From Protea cynaroides (taxonomy: Eukaryota > Streptophyta > Magnoliopsida > Proteales > Proteaceae), in assembly GCA_028583415.1 (NCBI GenBank), contig CM053269.1:74832130-74896129 (forward strand): a stretch of DNA of 64,000 nucleotides, read 5' to 3'. This document shows, piece by piece, positions 32,388 to 43,496 of the stretch. The notes under the pieces are model-generated. The model made no database searches. It saw only the letters and a program-made list of their open reading frames with translations, and was not told the origin of the DNA. A program made the translations under genes and the position numbers. Within the stretch, counting starts at the first letter, position 1. Each line of letters begins with the position of its first letter.

Positions 32388-34261
32388 TTCCATTCTTAAG
32401 TTTTTTAGGGTTTCCTATCCCTTTTCATTGTGATTTTTATTTTTTAGGGTTTCATACCCTAATTATTCTCTTTATTCTAGGGTTTATTTTTGCCCTAATT
32501 ATTCTTTTCATTTTTAGGGTTTCACTACCCTAATTGTTCAATTCTTTCCATTTTAGGGTGTATCTGTTGTACAATGTAAACAATCTAACATAGCAATATG
32601 AGCTAAATATAGTAGTGTAAGCATCCAAATATAGCATGTTGGAAATATATTCAAATTTAGCAACAAATCAGTCAAAGATGGCAAGTGAGCATGTGAATCA
32701 ATACAAACATGGTAAGTGTGCATCCAAACATGGCAGTAATCATCCAATATGGCATGTGAGCATGTGTAACAGACAAATGTGGCAATAAGCATGTGTAGCA
32801 TTCCAAAACAACAAGAATCATGTATTCACCCAAAGATAACATGTGAAAGCATTCCAAGTATGGCATGTGAGCAATGTGAGCATCAAATATGGCAATTATG
32901 TGGCATCATATGTATCAAAACAACTTGTATGCATAATATTCAGATTCGCTTAAATTAATCATAATGAAGATGATGAAGGTAATTCGGGAGCAACTGTATA
33001 GATTGGTTATTGGAAAATCAAAAATGGAGATGGTAGATGTTAATGGTTGCAATCTAATTTGTATGACTGTGGACAGATCGTGAGGAGTGGTGCATTGCTG
33101 TTGGGATTTGGTGATTGGATGTATATTGGGTGATGAGTGATATGGTGGTGAGCAGGTGTAAGGTGAGAGATTTGATGAGGTGTTGCAGGATGGAATTGGT
33201 ACTGCAGATGATAGCAAACTGTCTGGCCGTGGTTGGGTTTTGATTAATGATGCAGGCTAGACAAGAGTGAAGAGATGGAATTGTGAGTGTAGCTGGACAG
33301 GTGTTTAGATGATTATGTGAGTGGAAGCTTGGGTTTGGTGCTTGGTGGGGCTAAAGCAGCAATGGGTATGACACGATGGGGAATCACGGAGATGGAGTTG
33401 CGGTGATGATGATTTTTCCATGGCCAGGTAGCCGGGTGCATGAGGATTATAGGTTGCAAGCTTGGGTGGCTGAGAAGGCACGGGAGTGTGTCGGTTGGAG
33501 TAGATTAGGTGTTTTTGGGTTTATATGGGAATGGTGGATGGTCGTGGGCTTGGTTTTGGACAGGGATGGCTGGGTAATTGAAGATATGGGCAGCAAAGTG
33601 GAATCAACAACATATGTATATAAAAAAAACTTAATAGAAAGACAGAAACAAAACGACTTACCTCCTTCTCTCTCTATGTTCTTCTCTACTTCTTCTTTTC
33701 TGCTCTTCCCCGTTCATTCTTCTCTTTCCCACAGCTCTCCTTTTTCTTCTCCTTTTTTCCCCAAAACCGTGAGTCTCTCCCCCTCTTCACGTTTTTTCTT
33801 TATTTCTCCCTCTTTTTTCTCTCTTCTTCCCTTCTTTTTCTCCCAAAACCTAGCCCCAAAAGCTTTTCACGTTTTTTCTCTTTCCCCTTTCTTTTTTCTC
33901 TCTTCTTCCCTTACTTTTCTCCCAAAACCTAGCCCCAAAAGCTTTTCACGTTTTTTTTCTTTTTCCTTTTTTTTCTCTTTTCGAAATCCTCTCCAAAAAA
34001 ACCTCCTCCTTCTCTCTCTCACGTCTCTTTTATCTCCCCCCTTTTTCTCTTTTGGAAAAAATCTAAAAAACCTTAAATCTTCTCCCTTTTCACGTCCTCT
34101 TTCTCCCCCTTTTTTTTCTCTTTTGAAAATCATCTAGAATCCCTAAATCTTTTCCCTTTTCACGTCCTCTCTCTCCCCTTTTTTTTCCTTTTTTTTCTCC
34201 CAAAACCTAGCTCTCCTAAAACCCCCACGTTTTTTCTCTTTCTTCTTTCCTTTTTTTTTCT

Positions 34262-34815
34262 CCAACAAAATCTTTTTGATTCTCTTAGAAAAGGCCATGT
34301 TTTTCCTCTTTCTTCTTTCCTTTTTTTGCTCCAACAAAATCTTTTGGATTCCCTTAGAAAAGCTCACGTTTTTTCTCTTTTTTATTTCCTTTTTTTTTCT
34401 CCAACAAAATCTTTTGGATTCCCTTAGAAAAGCTCACGTTTTTCCTCTTTCTTCTTTCCTTTTTTTTTTCTTCTTCCCCCCTTTTTCTCCCAAAACCTAG
34501 CCCCTTAGAAAAGCCACGTTTTTTTCTTTCTTCTTTCCTTCTTTTTCTCCCAAAACCTAGCCCCAAAAGCCCCCATTCCTTTTTTTTCTCCAACAAAATC
34601 TTTTAGATTCTCTTAGAAAAGCTCATGTTTTTCCTCTTTCTTCTTTCCTTTTTTTTCCCCAACAAAATCTTTTGGATTCCCTTAGAAAAGCTCATGTTTT
34701 TTCTCTTTCTTATTTCCTTTTTTTTTTTTCAATAAAATCATTTGGATTCCCTTAGAAAAGCTCACGTTTTTTCTCTTTCTTATTTCCTTTTTTTTCTCCA
34801 ACAAAATCTTTTGAA
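34262..34815. repeat. Tandem repeat, ~70 bp, about seven units
   Basis: Repeats of CCAACAAAATCTTTTGGATT, CCCTTAGAAAAGCTCACG and a C/T-rich spacer, at about 34262, 34332, 34402, 34591, 34658, 34728 and 34797. A related CT-rich module CCCAAAACCTAGCCCC occurs at 33845-34560. Strong strand asymmetry: pyrimidines on the plus strand. Confidence 0.85.
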
Positions 34816-34873
34816 TTTTATCATTTATATATAATAATATATATTATATACATATATACACATATATTTAATA

Positions 34874-34877
<4 letters not shown>

Positions 34878-34948
<71 letters not shown>
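34878..34948. repeat. (TA)n microsatellite
   Basis: More than 30 TA units within AT-rich sequence (34820-34980). Confidence 0.95.
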
Positions 34949-34949
<1 letters not shown>

Positions 34950-35159
34950 CATACATTATAAATAATATATAAAATACTATGCACATGGATGAACTGGTTC
35001 GAAATGGGTTGAGACTGGCTTAGGTTTACTGAGTTAAACTGATATGGGTTGAGCTAGGTTGGACCAGAACTAGCTTGAACTTAGTTGACTGGATTGATTA
35101 GAATTAATTGGATTTTCTCTCTCTATTATTTCATGGGCCATTTCCACTGTCATCCCGTA

Positions 35160-35770
35160 CAAAATTTTTCGATGACCTCTATTCTTAATTTCTACGTTCA
35201 CTTCGTAGAACACTAAAAATGAGGAATATTGAAACTTGAATCACCTCATTTGGAAATAAAATGGCCAACTTATGACTTTCTGAAGTTTAAGCAGGTCAAT
35301 TATCGATAATTTGGCTGACCATTCTGCATGATATCCTTCGGAGGCTTCTACCGAAATATTTTACGTCCACTTTGTAGAGCACTAAAAATGGAACATAACG
35401 AGACTGGAATCACCTGATTTGGATATGGGATGATCAAAATATGAATTTTTGAATATTAAATGACCATTTTCATATGTAATTTTGCATGGGACCCTCTGGA
35501 GACTTTTACCTGAGATTTTCCACGTCCACTTTGTAGGACATCACAAATGAAGAACAATGGCCTTGGAATCGTCTGAATCCGACGTAGAACGGAAAAGATA
35601 TGAAGCTTTGAAATTTTAATGATAATTTTGCATGAAAGCTTGCATGGGACCCACTAGTGACTTCTACCCGGGATTTTTTACGTCCACTTTGTAGAACATC
35701 ATAAATGAAGAATAATGACCTTAGAATCATCTGAATCCGATGTCGGATGATGAAGATATGATGATTTGAA
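35160..35770. repeat. Diverged tandem repeat, ~160-170 bp x 4
   Basis: Units are marked by ACGTTCACTTCGTAGAACAC or ACGTCCACTTTGTAGRRCAT at about 35193, 35362, 35521 and 35679. Each is followed about 30 bases later by GGAATCRYCTGAATCCGA-like text. Divergence is much greater than in the 76 bp array. Confidence 0.8.
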
Positions 35771-38639
35771 ATTCAAACAATCCGACTTACGATAATTTGC
35801 ATGAAGGCCCCTGGGATTATTTATAATAATTTCATAAACCTCCCTTATATGTATCATCCGACTAAAATGATCATATCTTCTTCATTTGATATCAGAATTG
35901 AGCAATTCTGATCTCATTTCGAAGATAATTCTATGACCTACGCATCCATGCAAAATTATAACCCATGACCTTACTGTGGACCCATTGAAAACTTTCTTAA
36001 ATTCACAGACCCATTGAAAACTTCCTCAAATTCACAGTCAAAAAATCCAAACTTTTGATCATCTTTCTACTTTTGTTGTCCACACGCCAACATGACTTTG
36101 TTTAACTGGGATGGCAAAAATGGGGTGCTTACACACACGTGTCATTCCATGCAAGCAAGTGGGGGTGTATGCCATCTTGTAGGAAAGGTTACTTTGAAAG
36201 TTATCCCCATAATCTCAGGGATAATCGCAGATTAGCATAATTATGGGATTCTCCCCTGATGCAGCCACGTGCCAGCTAGCTTAGTAATATCCATCAAGGA
36301 TCCTTATCCAAGCCAAGATCGCAGGATTTGTCAGGGTAGATCCTCCATAGGATGTTCATCAGATGGACCAAAAGGTCTCAATACCGCATCTGACCCCCGT
36401 TTTCAAGGGATTGGATCGCAAGAATCCTTTCCTCCTCGACTAAACCACTATCACAACTAGTGGAAGACGACACATTTCCATAAATGTGTCCTCATAGTGT
36501 CCTCACATACCAGAACCACCTGAACTCAGGAACGTTACCATAAACTATCTCTGTATTGCTTTGACCCCAGTCTACAAAAATTCTCATGTTCTGAAATACG
36601 GAATTCCATGTACTTGTTTCAGTTCTAACTTAGGCATCAGAGTGGCCATAGGGTTTTCGAACCCGCTCTCTGTTGCTTAATTTGCTTCTTTATTGATAGG
36701 TGCACTTAGCGAAAACCTTGGGCGAGAACCAGTGGCAACATTTGGAGCCCATTGCAGGGTTGGAAAGCAAGTTCTGATCTAAATCTAGAGAAGTTCTAGC
36801 CAATAGACTGATCTTTATGGCACCCTCAAATAGAGTAGAGCGCAGTTACTGTCACACCCTAATTTTGAACTAACCAGAATGGTGTAATGAACCATCAATA
36901 AACCAACGGTTTAACCAGGATCTTCATTAGGTAGTACCCACCATATCAACTACATACACATTCCACAGTAATTGATGTGAATTAAATATGTATGTAACCG
37001 CAAGTGCACGGTATCGTGCAGTAACGGGTCGATCTCAGGGAGGAATCGCTATTATCCTAACTCAAATAAGGCAAAGCGTACCAAAAGGATATGATTGAAT
37101 TAACACCCTAATCACTTTAAAAAAAAATTAATCAAGCAATAAAACAGTGATAACCATTCATAACGGTACGAAAATTTACGAAACTACCAACCATAAAGTA
37201 ACACAGATTTATTGCAAGAAAGAAACGAAATTAAAAGTAAAAGAATGTAAGAAAAATTTATCTCGATAGAAGATTTCTCTGTCGTTGCTCGTCGTCTTGT
37301 TGTCACTCCAAGACGATGTGCAAACGATTACAAAGGGAGCCTTCTCCCCTAAATTAAATTAGTAATGGGATACAACCTATATTTATCTACCCTACTACAG
37401 AGTTCTAAATTTGAAATTAAAACTAAAAACAAATAAATAAATAAATAAAAATAAATTTAAGCAAGAAGAACACAACTTGAAAAGAAAAAAAACTAAGAAT
37501 CTCAAACTCTCTCATAAATTCTCAAAACTAAGAAAAAACTCATAATAGAATTCTTGGATGATTTTCTATTGCTGAGCATCACATATATATAGAAGAGAGT
37601 AAAGATCACAATCAATCTTTACAATTGAATTACAAAAGATTTTGTGGAGATAATTTTGGTAACCGAATTCCAATCTTGTAGGTTCATTGTATATGGACGA
37701 TTCTTGAGTAGAAAAAATCTTGCACCAACTCATCATATCTTTAGCATCATTATCTCTTTTTGAAAACTTCCATAATCGATTGGAGCTTTCCATTCTTCCA
37801 TGTCATGGTAATCTTGTAAATTTGATTCCAAATAACTAAGGAATATTTTCTCAAGAGAATAGAATCTTTCACATGAGATTGGGTTATTCTTTGACTTGGT
37901 CCAAGACTGATCTTATACACAAAATTCGTGGTTCTCCTCATAAAATTCATCTTATGCCCAGCTGCTGAGTTGACTGGGTGAGTTAACTGGACAAGATCAC
38001 AAAAAATTCATAAAATGATATTTTTAAGCTCAAATTTCTCCATTCTTTCACCTACACCCAACAAACATAAAATCAACATTAAATACCCGAGAAGCATCAT
38101 AAATAGAATAAGAGATGTATATTTTATGCCCTAAATTCACACATAAAATGTGTTCATCCGTAATAATCAGAGATAATAAACAAATAAGTGGAAGTCTTTA
38201 TAAATAATGAACTGAGCATCTAACCATGATAAGTAATTAATCTAATTATCTCCAAAACTCAAGACATTAAAGTAATTAACCCATTACATGTTCCAATTAT
38301 CAAATATAACTAAACTAATAAAAAATACACTGGTTGCACTTGCACGAAGGATCATGCGTATCTTCTACAGCTTCTACATCCATGACTGCAACATGTCTGT
38401 ACATCGGCGCATTCACATAATCTTCAACAGTAGGATCTGCATCATCAACTAAATTATTCAACATCGAAAGGGTGAGCACACATCACGGCTTAGTGAGCAA
38501 ACAAAACAATGCAATAAATATATGTTGCATTCAATTTATATCTTTAGTCTGATTTTTAAGTTTGCAATATGCTATAAAAAGGTTTGGTGGCCCTCGCACT
38601 TCTAAACACAAGTGTGTGAATTAGCCCAATGGATCAAAC

Positions 38640-39060
38640 ACCATTGTCATCCCACATGCACCCACCATAGAATAGAGATAGAACTAAAGTGTCTGGATCA
38701 AACACCGCCAACACTTTCCCTGATGCCCTACCCATACCAACACATAAGCCCCTATTGGTGAGGGCTTGCAAACTGGGCTCGCAACTGACCAATCCCAAAT
38801 GTCATCCAGTGTATCAAAGGCCTCATTCCAACATCCCTCAATACGTCCATAGAGATAGAGTTAAGACCCCCTGGTAGAGTCAGAGACTACATGGTCCTAA
38901 ACCACCTCCCTTAATGCCCTACGACGTAGTTCTTCAAAGGTAATGGCGATATGACGATGTTATTGGGCAAAACTTGAGTAGAGATAGAGCTAGAGTTTGG
39001 TGACTAGGTCAAAGACCACCATGCCACGTTCTCCCACTGATGCTCCACTCGCATCAAGCA
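38640..39060. repeat. Diverged tandem repeat, ~120-140 bp x 3
   Basis: Units begin TAGAGATAGARYTARAG (about 38672, 38850 and 38980) and contain a CACYAYCCCTGATGCCCTA-like segment. This is intergenic repeat sequence with no coding potential. A TCA/ATC microsatellite follows at 39101-39122. Confidence 0.6.
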
Positions 39061-39449
39061 CACTAACCACACACACATAATCACATGCATATTCTTAGCA
39101 TCATCATCATCATCATCATCATTTATAAATAGATATAAATAAATATGCATGAGCAGTAATAACAAGAATATTGGATGACATGTGAGATGCACACTACAAG
39201 CATACAAGCATAGAATCAATCATGGCATTGAACTCAATAAGTAAAATAGCTTGTTATTAGCCAATTAGTTTAGGTCTTGTTTCCTCACCTGTTAGCAAAA
39301 CTCGATCTCCTTCCAAGCCTTGTAATTCTCTTTGAATCGATTTAATAACCTAAAAGTTATATGAATTTAAGTTAGGGTTCATATGTAACATGTTGCAATA
39401 GTTGAAAATCAAAATAGAGCACTAATAAGTTTCTGATTGGTTCTATGGT

Positions 39450-40245
39450 TTCATACTGTGTCGACCTTACTGTCTACGGTCGATACCCTACGGTCGCACC
39501 ATATGCGACCATACCTGTGACCATATGTTTTCTGAATTATTCCCGAATGTCTATGGTCGATACTTTGATCATACTGGTCATGCTATGGTCGACCGTAGCT
39601 ACGACCTTAAGATTTCTGATCATAAACTATATTCAATTCGAGTTCTTCTTGGGTCAACTCCTCAGCTTTTCTCCTGGGTTCATACTAAGGTTATCCTATG
39701 GTCATCATTAGTAGTTTCTCATCAATCATTATCACCAAACTCACCCCTCATGATTAGCCTTGGGATTTACTCAAGGAATCACATGGATCATAATAGGTTG
39801 ACACCTCTAATCCCTGTAGAAGCTTTATTCTATAGAATTTACATCTTTAGAGATTAGGTTCATACCTTTGCCTATGGTAGAAAGCTAAAATATTCTCAGC
39901 AAAACCTTCTCCTTAGTCTTTTCTTCTTCTCCTTCTCTTCCTTCTATTTCCTTCTCTTTCTCTTCCTTTAGGGTTTACTAACGTTCTAAAAGAGTGAAAA
40001 AGGTTGAGGGACGTTTTTTATATAGTGAAAAATTCTCCATATAGAGTTCTCCAACATTAGAAAAGAAATTACCCCTTGAATTAGGAAAGTTTCCAACTTC
40101 GAGTCTGATCTGGGGTCACACGGTCGATGGCCTATGGTCGCAAAATCCATCAACCATAGGGTCGAAAACATCGATCGTAGGGTCCTGGATCAGTGACCTT
40201 TGTTTCCTACCTTATGGTCGACCATACCTACCCAGGTATTTGACC
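39450..40245. repeat. Cluster of dispersed TATGGTCG/CGACCATA motifs
   Basis: The words CTACGGTCG, TATGGTCG, GGTCGACCGTAG and their complements occur a dozen or more times in 39460-39620 and 40115-40235. Between the clusters is ordinary AT-rich DNA. Short GTCGAC palindromes recur. I know of no function; it looks like a degenerate repeat. Confidence 0.55.
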
Positions 40246-40599
40246 ATACACATACTTTTGAGCATTTTAACTCGATTCATACCTGGTTTTGTGATCCATC
40301 TGCACACGGTCAGTCCACTTGGTCCATCAATGATGGGAAGACTTAGCACGACACAGTTAGACCAAGTTAGTGGAGTGCAGGTCTTATAGTTACCACCTTT
40401 ATAGTAACAACGAAGACACTCACCAAGACCATGTAAATGTTCCTGATGAAGGAAAAAATCCCTCCACTGAGGTATAGTTTGATGCTCTGGCACAGCAACT
40501 GGCTACGCTTACATAGCTCTTGCCACAACAAGTACCTCCAGCACCTGTACCACTCGTTGCTCCTCTAGTAGGCAACTGGGAGGCACTGGCAAATAATGT

Positions 40600-42790
40600 T
40601 AGAGCGGTGCATCCTTAGTCGTCCACCCGCGAGATCCACAACCAGCCCTTGATCGATTCATGTTAGGTCAGCCAACCGTTGCCTACCCTTCTTCAAAACA
40701 TTGAAAGGTGCAAAACCTTTTGCCTGGACACCGAAGTGTCAAAAAGCCTTTGCAGAATTGAAGATCATCTTGTCGTTGCCTCCGCTCCTAATCAAGCCCG
40801 AGCCCGGTGATAATGTCCTCCTTGACTTGGCTGTCTCTCTCGAAGCGATCAGTGTTGTACTGATTAAAAATGTAGAAAATTCTAGCACTCCATATATTAT
40901 GTCAGCAAGGTCTTGTTCGACGCAGAGACAAGATACCAGCCCATCGAGAAGTTGGCCCTTGCACTTATGGTGGCAGCTCAAAAACTCCGACCCTACTTCT
41001 TATTGTGAGGAAGAGATTAACGTTGCGTTTAATTTTACTCGTTGTATAGGTGGGTGGAGATTGAACCAAGAACTGAATCTTCTCATCTAATTTCTTTTCT
41101 ATTTAAATTATGTCTATTTATTTTTAATTTGATTCAATCAACCAAAACCCCCTTTTTGTTACTGTGATTGCTTAGTATTATTTAGTATGTTTAGTTTGAG
41201 TAAAGTATAAATATTAATCAAATCATTCTCTGTGGGATCGACCTTTACTTACCTAGGCTACAGTTTATTAATTAGGTTAGTAAAGAAATACTAAATAAAT
41301 TTGGTGCATTCGACACACTACCAAGTCTATGAAGCAAGAGAACACATGGCTGAGTACTTAGCCAAAGTTTGTGAAGCTAAAAAAGACTTCGATAAGTTCG
41401 AGCTATATAACATTTCACGAGAGAACAAAATCGAGGCCAACACTTTATCAGAGCTAGTGACAACCAACCTCAGAGACTTCACCAGCTCGGTCTACATCAA
41501 CATTATTAAGACAACTAGCACGGCTATTAGCCCCAAATTCCTACCCATTATGCTTGAGCCATGCTGGATCTATCCAATTCTAGCATACCTCAAAGATAGC
41601 TTCCTCCCAGAGAATCGCAATGAAATGTGTTATGTACAAGCAAAGTTACAACGATTCATGGTGTACGATGAAGTCCTGTACAAAAGATCCTTTACGTTTA
41701 ACTGTTGAGGTGTCTTTGACCTTTAGAAGCAAGGTACGCGATGCAGGAAGTACATGAAGGCATTTGTAGAAGCCACCAGTGCGGACGAACCCTATGCTAT
41801 TGGGTCCTCTGCTGAGGTTACTTCTAGCCTAAAATGGCCAAGGACTGCACTGAATACACAATTGAGTGCTAGAAATGCTAGAACCATGCAAACATCTCCC
41901 ACCAACCAATAACTCAGCTCCAGCCCATACCTAGCTCGATCCCTTTTGCAGTCTGGAGCATAGATGTACTTAGACCCTTCTTAATGGCCAAGTATCAACA
42001 CAAGTTCCTGATCGTGGCAATCGATTACTTCAAAAAGTGGATAGAGGTTGAACCAGTAGGGAAGATCATGACAGCCAAATTGAAGAATTGTTTAGGTTGT
42101 CAGTGGTGTACCGATGTGGACTGTAGTGTATCCTCATCACAAACAACGGTGTATCCTCATCACAAACAACGGTATGTAGTTTACTAACAATTCTTTTGAA
42201 AACTTTTGTAAGAGGTTTAAAATCGAGCATTGAACAGCCTCTGTGGCCCATCCTCGGGCGAATGGTCAAACCAAAGTTACTAACTGAACGATCCTACAAG
42301 GGTTGGATCGTCGATTGGATGGAAGAACTACCAAGTGTGGTATGATTTTACCGAACCACTAGCTAAACAACAAAATGAGAAACACCCTTCATGCTCACAT
42401 TTGGCGCAGAGGCGGTAATCCCAATCAAGGTAGTAGAAAAAACAAATTGAGTACTCCATTTCTCCTAGGAAACAAATACAAAGAATATGAGGGCCAGCGT
42501 TGACATGCTCGAAGATATCTGAGAAACAACGGCCCTAAAAGTGGCACTGTACCAACAGAAGGTGTCAAAATAATACAACTTCGAGGTTCGAGAAAATATT
42601 TTTCAGGTCAAGGACCTTGTTCTGAGGAAGACAGCAGCTTTGAAGCCCACGAAGCAAGGCAAGCTCATGCCGACCTGGGAGGGGCTTTATCGGGTTGTCA
42701 AAACGATATGCCTGAGGTCGTATTATTTAGAGACAATGAGTGAATCAGTTGTTCCAAGGACTCTCTTATCATAAAAGTAGTCCATTTTTC
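40600..42790 (+). pseudogene. Ty3/gypsy pol remnant (RT-RNase H and integrase)
   Basis: Plus strand, in broken frames: the RT/RNase H junction PFAWTPKCQKAFAELKIILS and RYQPIEKLALALMVAAQKLR (40700-41005), then RNase H-linker text YEAREHMAEYLAKVCEAKKD and FELYNISRENKIEANTLSEL (41330-41460), LYKRSFTF (about 41680), the integrase core (41940-42260: MAKYQHKFLIVAIDYFKKWI; AHPRANGQTKV with the third acidic position lost) and an integrase tail LVLRKTAA, GKLMPTWEGLYRVVKT (about 42610-42700). A 300 bp stretch at about 41010-41290 is foreign and splits RNase H. The word order is that of the Tat/Ogre-type chromodomain-less gypsy lineage, which I infer. Inactive. Confidence 0.8.
42124..42170. repeat. 22-23 bp tandem duplication in the gypsy integrase
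   Basis: TGTATCCTCATCACAAACAA plus CGG is present twice in a row, causing a local frame disruption. Confidence 0.85.
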
Positions 42791-43496
42791 AGCTATTGCA
42801 GTTGCACAATTTTTTGTAGTCATACGATTTGAGCACTTATGTCAAGTGAAAACTTTCGAGCCAAGGGGTCTAACTAGTCTACAATGGCCACACCTTGGCA
42901 AGGCTCACTAGGGCTAGGGCACAAATATGGGTATTAGTGCCAAAATAAACAACTGCACCCCTCAAACATTCGAACTACATGGCTCGGGGTAGGGTGCTGA
43001 AAATCAAATGCATCCTTTGCTCTGATCCATCCAACTTGGTTGAACCAACTTGCATGGCTAGGGGAGGGGGTGTAAATTGATGCATCCAGGGGCATCCATG
43101 CCTCAAAAAAATGCCAACTAGGTTGATAATGTCTGAAAAGAACAGGGGCATAAAAACCCCAAAAGTTGACAAGCCTGACCACGTCATAGACCTATGAGAA
43201 ACTAGTACTGTAGGTCCCAAAGTCAGTACACCGACCAAATCTTAAAGCTTGGCTTGCAGGAATTAATTAGCTATCTTTATTGCCAAAAATAAACAAAGTC
43301 TGCAACAATAACCCCAACCGAGCAAACCGCCATGAAGATGTCTCACTTGGAACTCGGGGGGTACGAAGGTACAACTGCTATATACAACAGTTCAAACTAA
43401 ACTCAAAAGACCAACAATGAGTTATTCAAATTTTTCTTACATTTGAGGTACCTTGTTCTTACAGGTGTTGACACATTTCAAGTCGGAAAAAAAAAT

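Larger units (their letters stand above)
31335..36133. repeat. Non-coding LTR-like tract, ~4.8 kb, tandem-repeat rich
   Basis: Begins TGTTAGAATCGCCACCTAGA and ends GGGGTGCTTACA. Near the start are GGGTAAGTATTCAGGGTACG and GGGAAGGTGTTAGGCACCCA, words I associate with long LTRs of plant Ty3/gypsy elements. It contains three tandem-repeat blocks (32007-32387, 34262-34815, 35160-35770), CT-rich low-complexity sequence (33660-34250) and a TA microsatellite. No protein domain was found. Termini TG...CA fit an LTR, but no matching TSD is present, so it could be a solo LTR with altered flanks or a large derivative. The CT-rich open frames here are compositional artefacts. Confidence 0.4.
36134..40599. 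other. Intergenic repeat-derived stretch, no gene recognised
   Basis: Contains CCGCAAGTGCACGGTATCGT and AACGGGTCGATCTCAGGGAG (about 36998-37042), words common at the ends of plant retroelement-derived repeats. A distant partner (TCTGTGGGATCGACC, about 41229) is inside the gypsy remnant. The rest is AT-rich with the two repeat clusters listed separately. No domain found. Confidence 0.4.

Noticed and set aside
33376..34137. A 253-codon open frame on the plus strand
   Set aside because: Most of it is a C/T-rich low-complexity tract inside an LTR-like repeat; it has no domain and the composition alone explains the lack of stops.
33867..34596. Several 74-88 codon Lys/Glu/Arg-rich frames on the minus strand
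   Set aside because: They are the complement of the pyrimidine-rich tandem array and have no codon structure of their own.
31221..36140. ACACGTGTC on both sides of the 31.3-36.1 kb unit as a 9 bp TSD
   Set aside because: The word is palindromic and common (ABRE), sits about 105 bp outside the apparent left end, and no terminal inverted repeats accompany it.
40212..40493. A 93-codon minus-strand frame just before the gypsy pol remnant
   Set aside because: It has no gag-like or other motif, and the recognisable gypsy text is on the other strand.
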